Assembly: GCF_003570885.1 (NCBI RefSeq)
Contig: NZ_QXJC01000003.1
Coordinates: 916,536-980,535, forward strand
Length of the DNA stretch: 64,000 nucleotides
DNA from: Simplicispira hankyongi
Lineage (GTDB): Bacteria > Pseudomonadota > Gammaproteobacteria > Burkholderiales > Burkholderiaceae_C
Direction: 5' to 3'
In this document: piece after piece, positions 56,556-64,000 of the stretch
Layout: each line of letters starts with the position of its first letter
How positions within the stretch are numbered: position 1 is the stretch's first letter
Notes under the pieces: generated by a model
Seen by the model: the letters and a program-made list of their open reading frames with translations, nothing else
The model's database searches: none
What the model was told of the DNA's origin: nothing
Program-made: the position numbers and the translations under genes

Positions 56556-56879
56556 ATGAAAAAGCTTCTTGCCTTGACCACTCTCGGACTCGCCTGTGCT
56601 TTCGGAACGGCCTGGGCGGCCGATGCACCGGCACCCGCTGCGGCCGCATCGGCCCCTGCCAAAGCGCCCACCAAACAGCAGTCGAAGATGAAGACCTGCA
56701 ATGTCGAGGCCAAAGGCATGAAGGGCGACGAGCGCAAGGCCTTCATGAAGACCTGCTTGAGCAACAAGGCCGAAGCGGCGCCCACCCAGCAGAGCAAGAT
56801 GAAGACCTGCAACGCCGAAGCCAAGGACAAGAAGGGCGCCGAGCGCAAGGCGTTCATGAGCGAGTGCCTGAAGAAGTAA
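56556..56879 (+). CDS. psiF: PsiF-repeat periplasmic protein
   Basis: 107 residues. Signal peptide (MKKLLALTTLGLACAFGTAWA) followed by two PsiF repeats, QQSKMKTCNVEAKGMKGDER KAFMKTCL-like and QQSKMKTCNAEAKDKKGAER KAFMSECL-like, each with two Cys. E. coli psiF is induced by phosphate starvation; function unknown. GGAG is 8 bases before the ATG. Its own terminator follows. Confidence 0.88.
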   Translation: MKKLLALTTLGLACAFGTAWAADAPAPAAAASAPAKAPTKQQSKMKTCNVEAKGMKGDERKAFMKTCLSNKAEAAPTQQSKMKTCNAEAKDKKGAERKAFMSECLKK

Positions 56880-56901
56880 ACCGCCACTTCGCCACACAAC
56901 G

Positions 56902-56928
56902 AAAACCCCGCCTGGCGGGGTTTTCTTG
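56902..56928 (+). terminator. Intrinsic terminator of psiF
   Basis: AAAACCCCGCC pairs with GGCGGGGTTTT around a 1-2 base loop, running into TTTTCTTGTTT. Confidence 0.85.
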
Positions 56929-56948
56929 TTTCTGCGGCCCCTGGGACG

Positions 56949-57404
56949 TCAGCGCGTCAGCACGCCACGCGCCAGGAACACGGCGGCGAGCAGTATCAGG
57001 CCCAGCAAGTGCGTCTCCAGCATCACCCAGCGGCGCGCGGCGCGCACTTCGTCTTCGGGCGGGAGTTCGCCCGTGGCGACCACCTTGCGGCGCCAACGCA
57101 AAAAGGAAAAAGTGGGCTTGAGCGACATCAGCCCGATCGCGACGAACACGGCGATCTTGAAATGCAGCAGTGGCTGGCTCCAGTACCAAGCCACACCCTT
57201 GTAGCCCCAGAACGTGCGTGCCAAGCCCGCCGCCACCACGGACATTGCGGCAATGCCATAGATCAGATCAAGCCGCACCAGGCGGTGGATGACGGCGGCG
57301 CTCATCCATTCGGTACGGCACAGCGCCGCTTCGCTTGCCATGAAAACCACCATGGTGAAGATGGCGACCAAGTGGAAGTAGGCCAGGAAAGATTCCAAAA
57401 TCAC
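56949..57404 (-). CDS. DUF2214 family membrane protein
   Basis: 151 residues, four membrane helices: LESFLAYFHLVAIFTMVVFM, LDLIYGIAAMSVVAAGLART, PLLHFKIAVFVAIGLMS and MLETHLLGLILLAAVFLARG. Conserved FHL and HFKIAVF suggest possible heme or metal ligation, as in related DUF2214 proteins, but function is unknown. GTG start at 57404 overlaps the LysR gene stop (GTGA) with GGAG 7 bases upstream, so it is coupled to the regulator. Confidence 0.75.
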   Translation of the reverse strand: MILESFLAYFHLVAIFTMVVFMASEAALCRTEWMSAAVIHRLVRLDLIYGIAAMSVVAAGLARTFWGYKGVAWYWSQPLLHFKIAVFVAIGLMSLKPTFSFLRWRRKVVATGELPPEDEVRAARRWVMLETHLLGLILLAAVFLARGVLTR

Positions 57405-58387
57405 GCGGAGACTCCGGTTTGCCAGAACTGTGGTTCGGCGTAGTGGTGTTTGAGCAAGTCGATCCACAGGCGCACGCGCAGTGGCAGGTGCTTGCGCTGG
57501 GGAAAGACAACATAGATGCCATTGGGCGGTGCGGCGTAATCCTCCAGCACCGCCACCAGCTGGCCCGAGGCAATTTCGCGCTCGACCTCCCAAGTGCTGC
57601 GCCAGGCAATGCCGTATCCTGCCAGGCACCAGTCGAACAGCACCTGCCCGTCCGAGCAGTCGAGCGGCCCGCGCGGGCGCAGGTACACCACCTCCCGGCC
57701 CGACTCGGCCACGGATATGCCCGCGTCCGAGAGGGTGCGCTCCTGGTCCTGCCCAAGGGCATTTCGCGGGACGCGAAACGCCCAGCCGCGCGTCTGTGAG
57801 GCTTCGCTCGACAAGGTCAGGCAGTCGTGCTGCATCAGGTCGGCGGGCAGTTGGGGCGTGCCGCGCTGCGCCAGATACTGCGGCGTTGCGACACACAAGC
57901 GGCGGTTGTCGGCCACGCGCACGCTGACCAGCGACGAATCGGGCAGGTCGCCCACGCGCACGGCGCAATCAAAGCCTTCGCCAGGGAGATCCACCACCCG
58001 GTCGCTGAGGTTGAGCGAAATCTGCACGTCGGGGTGCAGCGCGCGAAAGCGCGGCACCAGCGGCGCCACGTGGCGCCGCCCAAAGCCTGCCGGCGCCGTG
58101 ATGCGCAGGTGCCCGCTGGCCTTGATGCCGCCCGCCGACACGCTGGCCTCGGCGTTGGCCACATCGGCGAGCACGCGCTGGCAATCCTCAAGGAAGGCGC
58201 TGCCTTCGTGCGTCAGGCTGATGCGGCGCGTGGTGCGCACTAGCAGCTTGACGCCCAGGTGCTCCTCCAGAGCGTCGAGCCGCCGACCCATGATGGCGGG
58301 CGCCACGCCTTCGGCCCGCGCCGCCGCCGTGAGGCTGCCACGCGTGGCAACGGAGACGAAAGACTCGAAGGCCTTGAGTTTGTCCAT
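57401..58387 (-). CDS. LysR-family transcriptional regulator
   Basis: 328 residues. N-terminal winged helix (LKAFESFVSVATRGSLTAAA, then AIMGRRLDALEEHLGVKLLV) and a type-2 periplasmic-binding-like effector domain (HLRITAPAGFGRRHVAPLVP). It belongs to the DsdC/CrgA-like branch common in Burkholderiales. Divergent from malate synthase across a 347-bp gap and translationally coupled to DUF2214. Effector unknown; control of glcB is possible but not shown. Confidence 0.9.
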   Translation of the reverse strand: MDKLKAFESFVSVATRGSLTAAARAEGVAPAIMGRRLDALEEHLGVKLLVRTTRRISLTHEGSAFLEDCQRVLADVANAEASVSAGGIKASGHLRITAPAGFGRRHVAPLVPRFRALHPDVQISLNLSDRVVDLPGEGFDCAVRVGDLPDSSLVSVRVADNRRLCVATPQYLAQRGTPQLPADLMQHDCLTLSSEASQTRGWAFRVPRNALGQDQERTLSDAGISVAESGREVVYLRPRGPLDCSDGQVLFDWCLAGYGIAWRSTWEVEREIASGQLVAVLEDYAAPPNGIYVVFPQRKHLPLRVRLWIDLLKHHYAEPQFWQTGVSA

Positions 58388-58459
58388 GGGGGCCGATTAT
58401 GGAGACAAGGCGGCTTTCTGGGGCGGGTCGTCTGCAAAGCCAGGTTGAAAGCCAGAATT

Positions 58460-58522
58460 TTTAATAAAATAGGCTTCTAGCGCTTACAGATAAAGCGCGT
58501 ACAGCTACTATTTTGATAGTAC
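58460..58522 (-). repeat. Dispersed AGCGCTTAT palindrome upstream of malate synthase
   Basis: On the minus strand it has the longest left end of any copy: TACTATCAAAATAGTA (itself a hairpin), AGCTGTACGCGCTTTA, loop, then TAAGCGCTAGAAGCC and TATTTTATTAAAA. It is ~210 bp upstream of glcB and ~70 bp upstream of the LysR gene. Confidence 0.75.
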
Positions 58523-58596
58523 AGATACACCTCTGGATGGCTCTCACATCGCCACGTCATGACCAGGCCGCGTGCTTTATCTTTGCGTATTAGTCA

Positions 58597-58626
58597 TTGG
58601 TTTTCAACTTTTCAGGCTGTTTATAA
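58597..58626 (+). promoter_or_regulatory. Possible glcB promoter
   Basis: TTGGTT and TTATAA with an 18-bp spacer, about 110 bp before the glcB ATG, in an AT-rich stretch. Pattern only. Confidence 0.3.
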
Positions 58627-58734
58627 CCCAATTGATTTGCAATAAAGTCACTGCCATAGGCAGGTGCCGTTCGCCGCACAACCGCCGGCAAGGCAGGCAC
58701 TTTGCCAAGTTCCGATTTTTACCAAGGCCTCCCC

Positions 58735-60942
58735 ATGAACGATCGCACCACCCTCCACGGCCTGCAAGTGGCCACGACGCTTCAGCGCTTCATCGACGAA
58801 CAGGTGCTGCCCGGCACTGGCATCGACAGCGCTGCCTTCTGGAAAGGCTTTGGCGCCATCGTCACCGATCTCGCACCGCGCAACATCGCCCTGCTGGCCG
58901 AGCGCGAGCGCCTGCAGACCGAGCTCGACACCTGGCACAAGGCCAACCCAGGTCCGATCAAGGACATGCTGGCCTACCGCACCTTTCTTGAGCGTATCGG
59001 CTACCTCGTGCCCCAGCCGGCAGAAGTGAAGGCCACCACCACCAACGTGGACGACGAACTCGCCCTGCAAGCCGGCCCGCAGCTCGTGGTGCCTATCCTG
59101 AATGCCCGCTACGCGCTCAACGCCGCCAATGCGCGTTGGGGCAGTCTGTACGACGCGCTCTATGGAACCGACGCAATTCCCGAAACCGATGGCTGTGAAA
59201 AGGGCCGAGGCTACAACGCCAAGCGCGGCGCCAAGGTCATCGCCTTTGCCCGCCGCGTGCTCGACGAATCCACCCCGCTGGCCCAGGGCTCGCATGCCGA
59301 TGCCACGGCTTACCGCATCGAAAACGGCGCACTGGTCGTCGCGTTGCAAGGCGGTGCCCGCACCGGCCTCAAGGACCCGGCACAGTTCACGGGCTACCAG
59401 GGCGACGCGGCGAACCCGTCGTCCGTGCTGCTGCAGCACAACGGACTGCATCTGGACATCCGCATCGACCGCAGCACCGCCATCGGCAAGACCGATGCCG
59501 CCGGCGTGAGCGACCTGGTGCTCGAAGCCGCGCTTTCCACCATTCTCGACCTGGAAGACTCGGTCGCCGCCGTGGACGCCGAAGACAAAGTGCTGGGCTA
59601 CGCCAACTGGCTGGGCATCCTGAAAGCGACGCTGACCGAAGAAGTCACAAAGGGCGGCAAGACCTTCACGCGCGGCCTCAACGCCGACCGAATCTACACG
59701 GCGCCCGCCGGCAGCGGCGAGGTGCGCCTGCACGGCCGCTCGCTGATGTTCCTGCGCAATGTCGGCCACCTCATGACGAATCCGGCCATCCTCTGGACGG
59801 ACAAACAGGGCCAGGAGCGCGAGATCCCCGAGGGCATTCTCGACGCCGTGGTCACCACCACCATCGCCCTGCACGATCTGCAGGGGCACGGCAAGGACGG
59901 CATTCGCAACTCGCGCAAGGGCAGCGTCTACATCGTCAAGCCCAAGATGCACGGCCCCGCCGAAGTCGCGTTTGCCAGCGACCTGTTTGGCCGCGTGGAG
60001 CAGCTTCTGGGCCTGCCGGAGAGCACCGTCAAGCTGGGCATCATGGACGAGGAGCGCCGCACCAGCGTCAACCTCAAGGCCTGCATTGCCGCTGCGAGCA
60101 GCCGCGTGGCCTTCATCAACACCGGCTTCCTCGACCGTACCGGCGACGAGATGCACAGCGCCATGTACGCCGGCCCCATGATTCGCAAGGGCGACATGAA
60201 GACCAGCGCCTGGATCCAGGCCTACGAGAAGAACAACGTGCTCGTCGGTCTCTCCTGCGGGCTGCGCGGCAAGGCACAGATTGGCAAAGGCATGTGGGCC
60301 ATGCCTGACCTCATGGCCGCCATGCTGGAGCAAAAAATCGCCCACCCCAAGGCCGGCGCCAACACCGCCTGGGTGCCAAGCCCCACGGGCGCGACGCTGC
60401 ACGCCCTGCACTACCACCAGGTGCTGGTGAGCGAGGTGCAAAAGGAGATGGAAAAGATCGACGCCAACGCCGAGCGCGACAACCTGCTCACCGGCCTGCT
60501 GACCATTCCCGTCACGGCCAACCCGAACTGGAGCGACGCCGAAATCCAGCAGGAACTCGACAACAACGCGCAGGGCATCCTGGGCTACGTGGTGCGCTGG
60601 GTGGACCAGGGCGTGGGCTGCTCCAAGGTTCCCGACATCCACAACGTCGGCCTGATGGAAGACCGCGCCACGCTGCGCATCAGCAGCCAGCACATGGCCA
60701 ACTGGCTGTTGCACGGCGTGGTGAGCGAAGGCCGCATTCAGGCGACCTTCCAGCGCATGGCTGCCGTGGTGGATCAGCAAAATGGCGGCGACCCGCTTTA
60801 CAAGCGTATGGCTGGCAATTTCGACACCAGCATGGCCTACCAGGCGGCGTGCGAACTGGTTTTCAAGGGCAAGGATCAGCCCAGCGGCTACACCGAACCG
60901 CTGCTGCACGCCTGGCGGCTCAAAGTGAAAGCCGCGGCCTGA
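58735..60942 (+). CDS. glcB: Malate synthase G
   Basis: 735 residues, the length of the monomeric G isoform (~723). It condenses glyoxylate with acetyl-CoA to malate. Blocks: [40 protein letters not shown] (metal-binding Glu/Asp), [72 protein letters not shown] and the catalytic Asp region [17 protein letters not shown]. Start [13 protein letters not shown]. Isocitrate lyase is not in the window. A perfect 15-bp terminator hairpin follows. Confidence 0.97.
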   Translation: MNDRTTLHGLQVATTLQRFIDEQVLPGTGIDSAAFWKGFGAIVTDLAPRNIALLAERERLQTELDTWHKANPGPIKDMLAYRTFLERIGYLVPQPAEVKATTTNVDDELALQAGPQLVVPILNARYALNAANARWGSLYDALYGTDAIPETDGCEKGRGYNAKRGAKVIAFARRVLDESTPLAQGSHADATAYRIENGALVVALQGGARTGLKDPAQFTGYQGDAANPSSVLLQHNGLHLDIRIDRSTAIGKTDAAGVSDLVLEAALSTILDLEDSVAAVDAEDKVLGYANWLGILKATLTEEVTKGGKTFTRGLNADRIYTAPAGSGEVRLHGRSLMFLRNVGHLMTNPAILWTDKQGQEREIPEGILDAVVTTTIALHDLQGHGKDGIRNSRKGSVYIVKPKMHGPAEVAFASDLFGRVEQLLGLPESTVKLGIMDEERRTSVNLKACIAAASSRVAFINTGFLDRTGDEMHSAMYAGPMIRKGDMKTSAWIQAYEKNNVLVGLSCGLRGKAQIGKGMWAMPDLMAAMLEQKIAHPKAGANTAWVPSPTGATLHALHYHQVLVSEVQKEMEKIDANAERDNLLTGLLTIPVTANPNWSDAEIQQELDNNAQGILGYVVRWVDQGVGCSKVPDIHNVGLMEDRATLRISSQHMANWLLHGVVSEGRIQATFQRMAAVVDQQNGGDPLYKRMAGNFDTSMAYQAACELVFKGKDQPSGYTEPLLHAWRLKVKAAA

Positions 60943-60980
60943 ATCCCGCCGGCGACTTGGGCTGGAGAAAAGCGCTATAA

Positions 60981-61035
60981 ATTTAATTGCTGCAAGCCCT
61001 TTATACGTAAGCCTTAGAGGCTAGTTTATTAAAAT
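60981..61035 (+). repeat. Diverged copy of the dispersed palindrome after glcB
   Basis: ATTGCTGCAAGCCCTTTAT, loop, ACGTAAGCCTTAGAGGCTAG and TTTATTAAAA. The core arms changed together (AAGCCCTT / AAGCCTTA), so symmetry is partly kept although the AGCGCT box is lost. It lies directly before the glcB terminator. Confidence 0.55.
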
Positions 61036-61070
61036 AATGGCGTGGTGCTGGCTCAGCACCACGCCATTTT
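61036..61070 (+). terminator. Intrinsic terminator of glcB
   Basis: AATGGCGTGGTGCTG and CAGCACCACGCCATT are exact 15-bp inverses with a 3-base loop, followed by TT. Confidence 0.75.
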
Positions 61071-61146
61071 GCGTATGGCTCTACACTCACAGACGACACC
61101 CGGATACCGGCCTGAATCTTCTTCCGGCAGCACGCCCCACTTCACC

Positions 61147-61368
61147 ATGACGACACCGCCGCAAGAATCTGCCTCCACGGCTGCTGCGCGTTGCCCACTG
61201 TGCGAGCAGAACAACCACTGCAAGATGGCGGCCGGAGAAGACGCTGCCCGGTGCTGGTGCATGCACACGCCGGTGTCCCCTCTCGCTTTGGCCCGCGTTG
61301 CGGACAATGACCGGCATCGGCGTTGTGTTTGCGCCGCTTGCGCGCAGGCAGCTCTGACCAACCCATGA
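61147..61368 (+). CDS. Cysteine-rich CWC family protein
   Basis: 73 residues. Eight or more cysteines in CPLCEQNNHCKMA, ARCWCMHTPVSP and HRRCVCAACA match the small CWC family, presumably zinc-binding. Function unknown. Start at MTTPPQES; an upstream in-frame ATG at 61075 would add an unconserved tail overlapping the glcB terminator area. It precedes the tautomerase by 21 bases. Confidence 0.8.
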   Translation: MTTPPQESASTAAARCPLCEQNNHCKMAAGEDAARCWCMHTPVSPLALARVADNDRHRRCVCAACAQAALTNP

Positions 61369-61389
61369 TTGTTTTTCAAAGGAATCCCT

Positions 61390-61578
61390 ATGCCCACCTA
61401 CCACGTTGAAATGCTGGAAGGCCGCACCGTCGAGCAAAAGCGCCGCCTGGTCGAGGAGATCACGCGCGTCTCTGTCGAGATCCTGGGCGGCTCAGCCGAG
61501 TCGGTGGATATCTTGATCACCGACGTCAAGCGGGAAAACTGGGCCACGGGGGGCAAGCTCTGGTCCGAGCGCAGCTAA
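61390..61578 (+). CDS. 4-oxalocrotonate tautomerase family protein
   Basis: 62 residues, the exact size of 4-OT monomers. Pro2 (MPTYHVEML) is the expected catalytic base after Met removal, with RTVEQKRRLVEEITRVSVEI and SVDILITDVKRENWATGGKL. It forms hexamers that tautomerise enol acids; no aromatic catabolic genes are nearby, so the substrate is unknown. Confidence 0.9.
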   Translation: MPTYHVEMLEGRTVEQKRRLVEEITRVSVEILGGSAESVDILITDVKRENWATGGKLWSERS

Positions 61579-61589
61579 GCGAGGCGTGA

Positions 61590-63050
61590 GTGGCTCGCGG
61601 TTCGGGTAGCCTCCAAGATCTCAAGGAGCGGTACGGCGAGCGCTACCGCTGGCTGCTTTTGTTGTCGGTCATGGTCGGCACGATGGCATCCATCATGTCG
61701 TCCACTGTGATCAACGTGGCCATCCCGGACATGAGCCAGCACTTCTCGCTGGGCCAAGGCCGTGCGCAATGGGTAGCTTCTGGCTTCATGGTGGCCATGA
61801 CCGTCTCCATGCTGACCACTCCGTGGCTGCTCGGGCGCTTTGGCTACCGGATGACCTATGTCGCCTCCATGCTGCTGCTGCTGGCGGGGGGCATCGCCGG
61901 CGGCACCGCCGGCAACTTCTCTCTGGTATTGGTGGGACGTGTGGCCCAAGGGTTGGCGGCTGGTATCGTTCAACCCATTCCAGCGGTGATCATCCTCTAC
62001 GGGTTTCAACCCCACGAGCAAGGGCGGGCCAGCGGTCTGTTTGGCATGGGCGTGGTGCTTGCTCCCGCCGTCGGGCCGACCATTGGCGGGCTGTTGGTGG
62101 ACTGGTTTGGCTGGCGCTCGATCTTTTTCATGGTGGTCCCTTTTTGTCTGGCCTCTCTCTGGCTGGCATTCAAGTACGTACCGAGCACGGCGCCTGGCGG
62201 GGTAGCAGCGGATCGCGGGGGCAAGACCATCGACTGGCGCGGGCTGCTGCTGGGAAGTGTGGGCACGCTCTGCCTGCTCAATGGTCTGGTGGAGCTGCAC
62301 CACGGCCCGGCGTCACGCGCACTCGCGTTGCTGGGCGGCGCCGCGACATGCACGGCACTGTTTGTCTGGTGGCAGGCGCGGCTGGGTCGCACGGGACGCC
62401 AGCCGCTAATGGATCTTCGCCTGTTTGACTACCGGCAGTTCACCATGGGCAGTATCGTGGCATTTATCTATGGCACGGCCTTGTTTGGATCGACCTATTT
62501 GCTTCCGGTTTTCATGCAGTTGGGGCTGCATCTGTCGGCGTCTTTGGCAGGAACAATCCTGCTGCCAGCGGGCATTGTGCTGGCCATCACCATTCCTATT
62601 GTCGGCAGACTTGCCGACCGGCAGCCCACTCACGTACTGGTGAGCATCGGTCTTTTCTTGCTGGCGCTTTCGTTCGCCCTGATGCTGTTGGTGCACCTGA
62701 AGTCCGGGCTTTGGATATTGGTCGCTTTGTCTGTGCTGGGGCGCATCGGCTTGGGATTCATTCTGCCGTCCCTCAACCTCGGCGCCATGCGACCGCTGGA
62801 CAAGACTTTGATTTCGCAGGGCTCCAGTGCCATCGGTTTTCTGCGCATGCTAGGCGGCGCAGCTGGCGTGAGCCTGTGCGGCATCGTTCTTGAATGGCGC
62901 ATTGCGGCACATGGAGCATCGCTCAGTTCCAAGGGATCTGATGCAGCACGCATCGCAGCGTTTGGCGAGACATTTGTGATGCTTGCACTGCTCTGCACCA
63001 TCGCGATGATCGCCGCCTGGCGTTTGCGTGCCACTGTGCCGAAGTCCTGA
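61590..63050 (+). CDS. MFS drug exporter of the DHA2 (EmrB/QacA) type
   Basis: 486 residues, about 14 membrane helices. Motif C-like GMGVVLAPAVGPTIGGLL, motif D1 and loop RFGYRMTYVAS, with SSTVINVAIPDMSQHF in helix 1 typical of EmrB proteins. Proton-driven export of lipophilic compounds. Start GTG at 61590, 11 bases after the tautomerase stop. The N-terminal cytosolic stretch is basic. No EmrA-like partner is present. Confidence 0.87.
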   Translation: MARGSGSLQDLKERYGERYRWLLLLSVMVGTMASIMSSTVINVAIPDMSQHFSLGQGRAQWVASGFMVAMTVSMLTTPWLLGRFGYRMTYVASMLLLLAGGIAGGTAGNFSLVLVGRVAQGLAAGIVQPIPAVIILYGFQPHEQGRASGLFGMGVVLAPAVGPTIGGLLVDWFGWRSIFFMVVPFCLASLWLAFKYVPSTAPGGVAADRGGKTIDWRGLLLGSVGTLCLLNGLVELHHGPASRALALLGGAATCTALFVWWQARLGRTGRQPLMDLRLFDYRQFTMGSIVAFIYGTALFGSTYLLPVFMQLGLHLSASLAGTILLPAGIVLAITIPIVGRLADRQPTHVLVSIGLFLLALSFALMLLVHLKSGLWILVALSVLGRIGLGFILPSLNLGAMRPLDKTLISQGSSAIGFLRMLGGAAGVSLCGIVLEWRIAAHGASLSSKGSDAARIAAFGETFVMLALLCTIAMIAAWRLRATVPKS

Positions 63051-63079
63051 GGCCAACGATTCCACCGCGTAAGAGACCT

Positions 63080-63847
63080 ATGTGCCAGCTCCTTGGAATG
63101 AACTGCAACACGCCGACCGACGTGCGCTTTAGCTTTTCGGGTTTCGCACAACGAGGGGGCCATACGGGGGATCACAGCGACGGATGGGGAATCGCTTTTT
63201 TTGAAGGCAAGGGCGTCCGCCATTTTGTGGACCATCAGCGCGCCGTCGATTCACCCGTGGCGGAGCTGATCCGGCGCTACCCGATCAAGAGCAGCAACGT
63301 TATCGCGCACATCCGAAAGGCAACCCAGGGCTTGGTCAGTCTGCAAAACTGCCATCCCTTTGTTCGTGAACTCTGGGGACGCTACTGGGTATTTGCACAC
63401 AATGGCGATCTGAAGAACTATCAGCCGCATCTGCATCGCGGCTTTCACCCTGTCGGAGACACCGACAGCGAGCGAGCCTTCTGCTGGATCATGCAGGAGC
63501 TCTCGAAATCGCATGCCCAAGTCCCAAGCGTAGAAGAACTCACGTTAACTTTGCGCGAGCTGGCAGCCCGCATCGCGCACCATGGAACCTTCAACTTTCT
63601 GCTGTCGAACGGACTGGCACTGTGGGCCCACGCGTCTACGGACCTGCACTACATCGAGCGCCGCCACCCCTTTTCTGCCGCCCATCTATCAGACGAAGAT
63701 CTGTCAGTGGATTTCGCGCACGAAACACAAGCCAGCGACAAAGTCGCCATCATCGTCACGGCCCCGCTGACCCGAAATGAGTATTGGCAAGCCTTCGCAC
63801 GCCATGAACTGAAGGTATTTGTCGATGGGGCGGCCTTGACCCTGTAA
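63080..63847 (+). CDS. yafJ: Class II glutamine amidotransferase, YafJ type
   Basis: 255 residues. Ntn-hydrolase with the nucleophile at Cys2 (MCQLLGMNCN), SFSGFAQRGGHTGDHSDGWG, VIAHIRKATQG, FVRELWGRYWVFAHNGDL and DTDSERAFCWIM. It hydrolyses an amide such as glutamine or a gamma-glutamyl compound; related enzymes act in ergothioneine and glutathione-analogue pathways. Partner synthase unknown. 29 bp after the MFS gene on the same strand. Confidence 0.88.
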   Translation: MCQLLGMNCNTPTDVRFSFSGFAQRGGHTGDHSDGWGIAFFEGKGVRHFVDHQRAVDSPVAELIRRYPIKSSNVIAHIRKATQGLVSLQNCHPFVRELWGRYWVFAHNGDLKNYQPHLHRGFHPVGDTDSERAFCWIMQELSKSHAQVPSVEELTLTLRELAARIAHHGTFNFLLSNGLALWAHASTDLHYIERRHPFSAAHLSDEDLSVDFAHETQASDKVAIIVTAPLTRNEYWQAFARHELKVFVDGAALTL

Positions 63848-63910
63848 TCAGGTGCCCGGTATTAGAGGCCTGCGCTACTTCTGCCGGAGGCTGCTTTGAT
63901 TTCCCCAAAA

Positions 63911-63949
63911 AGCGAAACCCCCTTGAACCTAGAGGATTCAAGGGGGTTT
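63911..63949 (-). terminator. Terminator of the rRNA operon (bidirectional)
   Basis: AAACCCCCTTGAA (63915-63927) pairs exactly with TTCAAGGGGGTTT (63937-63949). On the minus strand it is followed by CGCTTTTTGG. It lies between the 5S rRNA end and yafJ and can serve both. Confidence 0.8.
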
Positions 63950-63964
63950 GGCAGGGCTGTAAGA

Positions 63965-64000
63965 GCCTGACGATGACCTACTTTCACACGGGAACCCGCA
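63965..64000 (-). rRNA. rrf: 5S rRNA, 3' end (partial)
   Basis: The minus strand reads TGCGGGTTCCCGTGTGAAAG then TAGGTCATCGTCAGGCT, the well-conserved 3' end of betaproteobacterial 5S rRNA. The rest, and presumably 23S and 16S, lies beyond the window edge and would be transcribed toward yafJ. The terminator at 63911-63949 fits this. Confidence 0.93.

Larger units (their letters stand above)
58388..58734. other. Divergent intergenic region LysR / malate synthase
   Basis: 347 bp. The left part has a full palindromic repeat (58460-58522). The right part is AT-rich, with a candidate promoter and no ORF of note. I looked for a glycine riboswitch and did not see its conserved core. Confidence 0.5.

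Noticed and set aside
58388..58734. Possible glycine riboswitch or other structured leader before malate synthase
   Set aside because: The conserved glycine-aptamer core is not present; only a dispersed palindrome and an AT-rich promoter-like stretch are seen.

Overview
The window comes from the chromosome of a high-GC betaproteobacterium, most likely a member of the Comamonadaceae (Acidovorax-like). The evidence is protein sequence style, gene neighbourhoods typical of that family (trpE / chorismate mutase / trpG / LysE / ltaE / trpD / trpC / ung, and lptA-lptB-rpoN), GC-rich third codon positions, and a dispersed short palindromic repeat that I associate with this family. Most genes are housekeeping. 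No phage, IS transposase, CRISPR array or defence island is visible. The right edge runs into the 3' end of a 5S rRNA gene, so an rRNA operon lies just outside.

Layout: 1-3.9 kb is a two-component / chemotaxis-like signalling cluster: the end of a hybrid kinase with three receivers, CheR, a collapsed CheB remnant, a receiver-kinase and a single-domain response regulator. 4-5.5 kb is dps with oxyR (peroxide defence). 5.6-11.3 kb holds recG, a c-di-GMP phosphodiesterase (HD-GYP), a PfkB sugar kinase and a hemerythrin-fused diguanylate cyclase. 11.4-17.1 kb holds queA, a stand-alone trpB paralogue, an XRE/DUF2975 pair with a striking palindromic operator, a lipoprotein and ung. 17.1-23.5 kb is the trp cluster on the minus strand, with an embedded chorismate mutase, LysE-type exporter and threonine aldolase and a possible trp leader. 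23.7-25.6 kb holds a chalcone-isomerase-like protein, gph and a small secreted protein. 25.9-34.3 kb is one giant minus-strand gene for a cyclic beta-1,2-glucan synthase (NdvB/Cgs type).

The second half begins with rpe, apaG, two Kef-type antiporters translationally linked to a YbdK-type ligase, thiL, a WYL regulator with a GST, pgpA and pncC (34.7-43.5 kb). It continues with a SEC-C protein, a kinase-fold protein, a nitrilase stump coupled to a nitroreductase, an SbmA/BacA-like ABC transporter, a PIN protein and an rRNA methyltransferase (43.5-50.1 kb). Then come rpoN-lptB-lptA, dsbA, a SPOR protein and argS (50.2-56.5 kb). The tail has psiF, DUF2214/LysR, malate synthase G, a CWC protein, a 4-OT tautomerase, an MFS exporter, a YafJ amidotransferase and the rrn terminator.

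The most unusual signal is a family of at least ten copies of a ~50-60 bp imperfect palindrome built around AGCGCTTAT / ATAAGCGCT. Copies sit between convergent genes, supply stop codons, flank trp cluster genes, and lie inside the reading frames of thiL, recG, pncC and an rRNA methyltransferase without breaking them. Other observations include a 165-bp foldback element, a 51-nt near-perfect hairpin before the hemerythrin-GGDEF gene, and two gene stumps (cheB, nitrilase) that keep translational coupling with their neighbours. Start-stop overlaps of the ATGA/GTGA kind are common throughout and were used to choose several starts.
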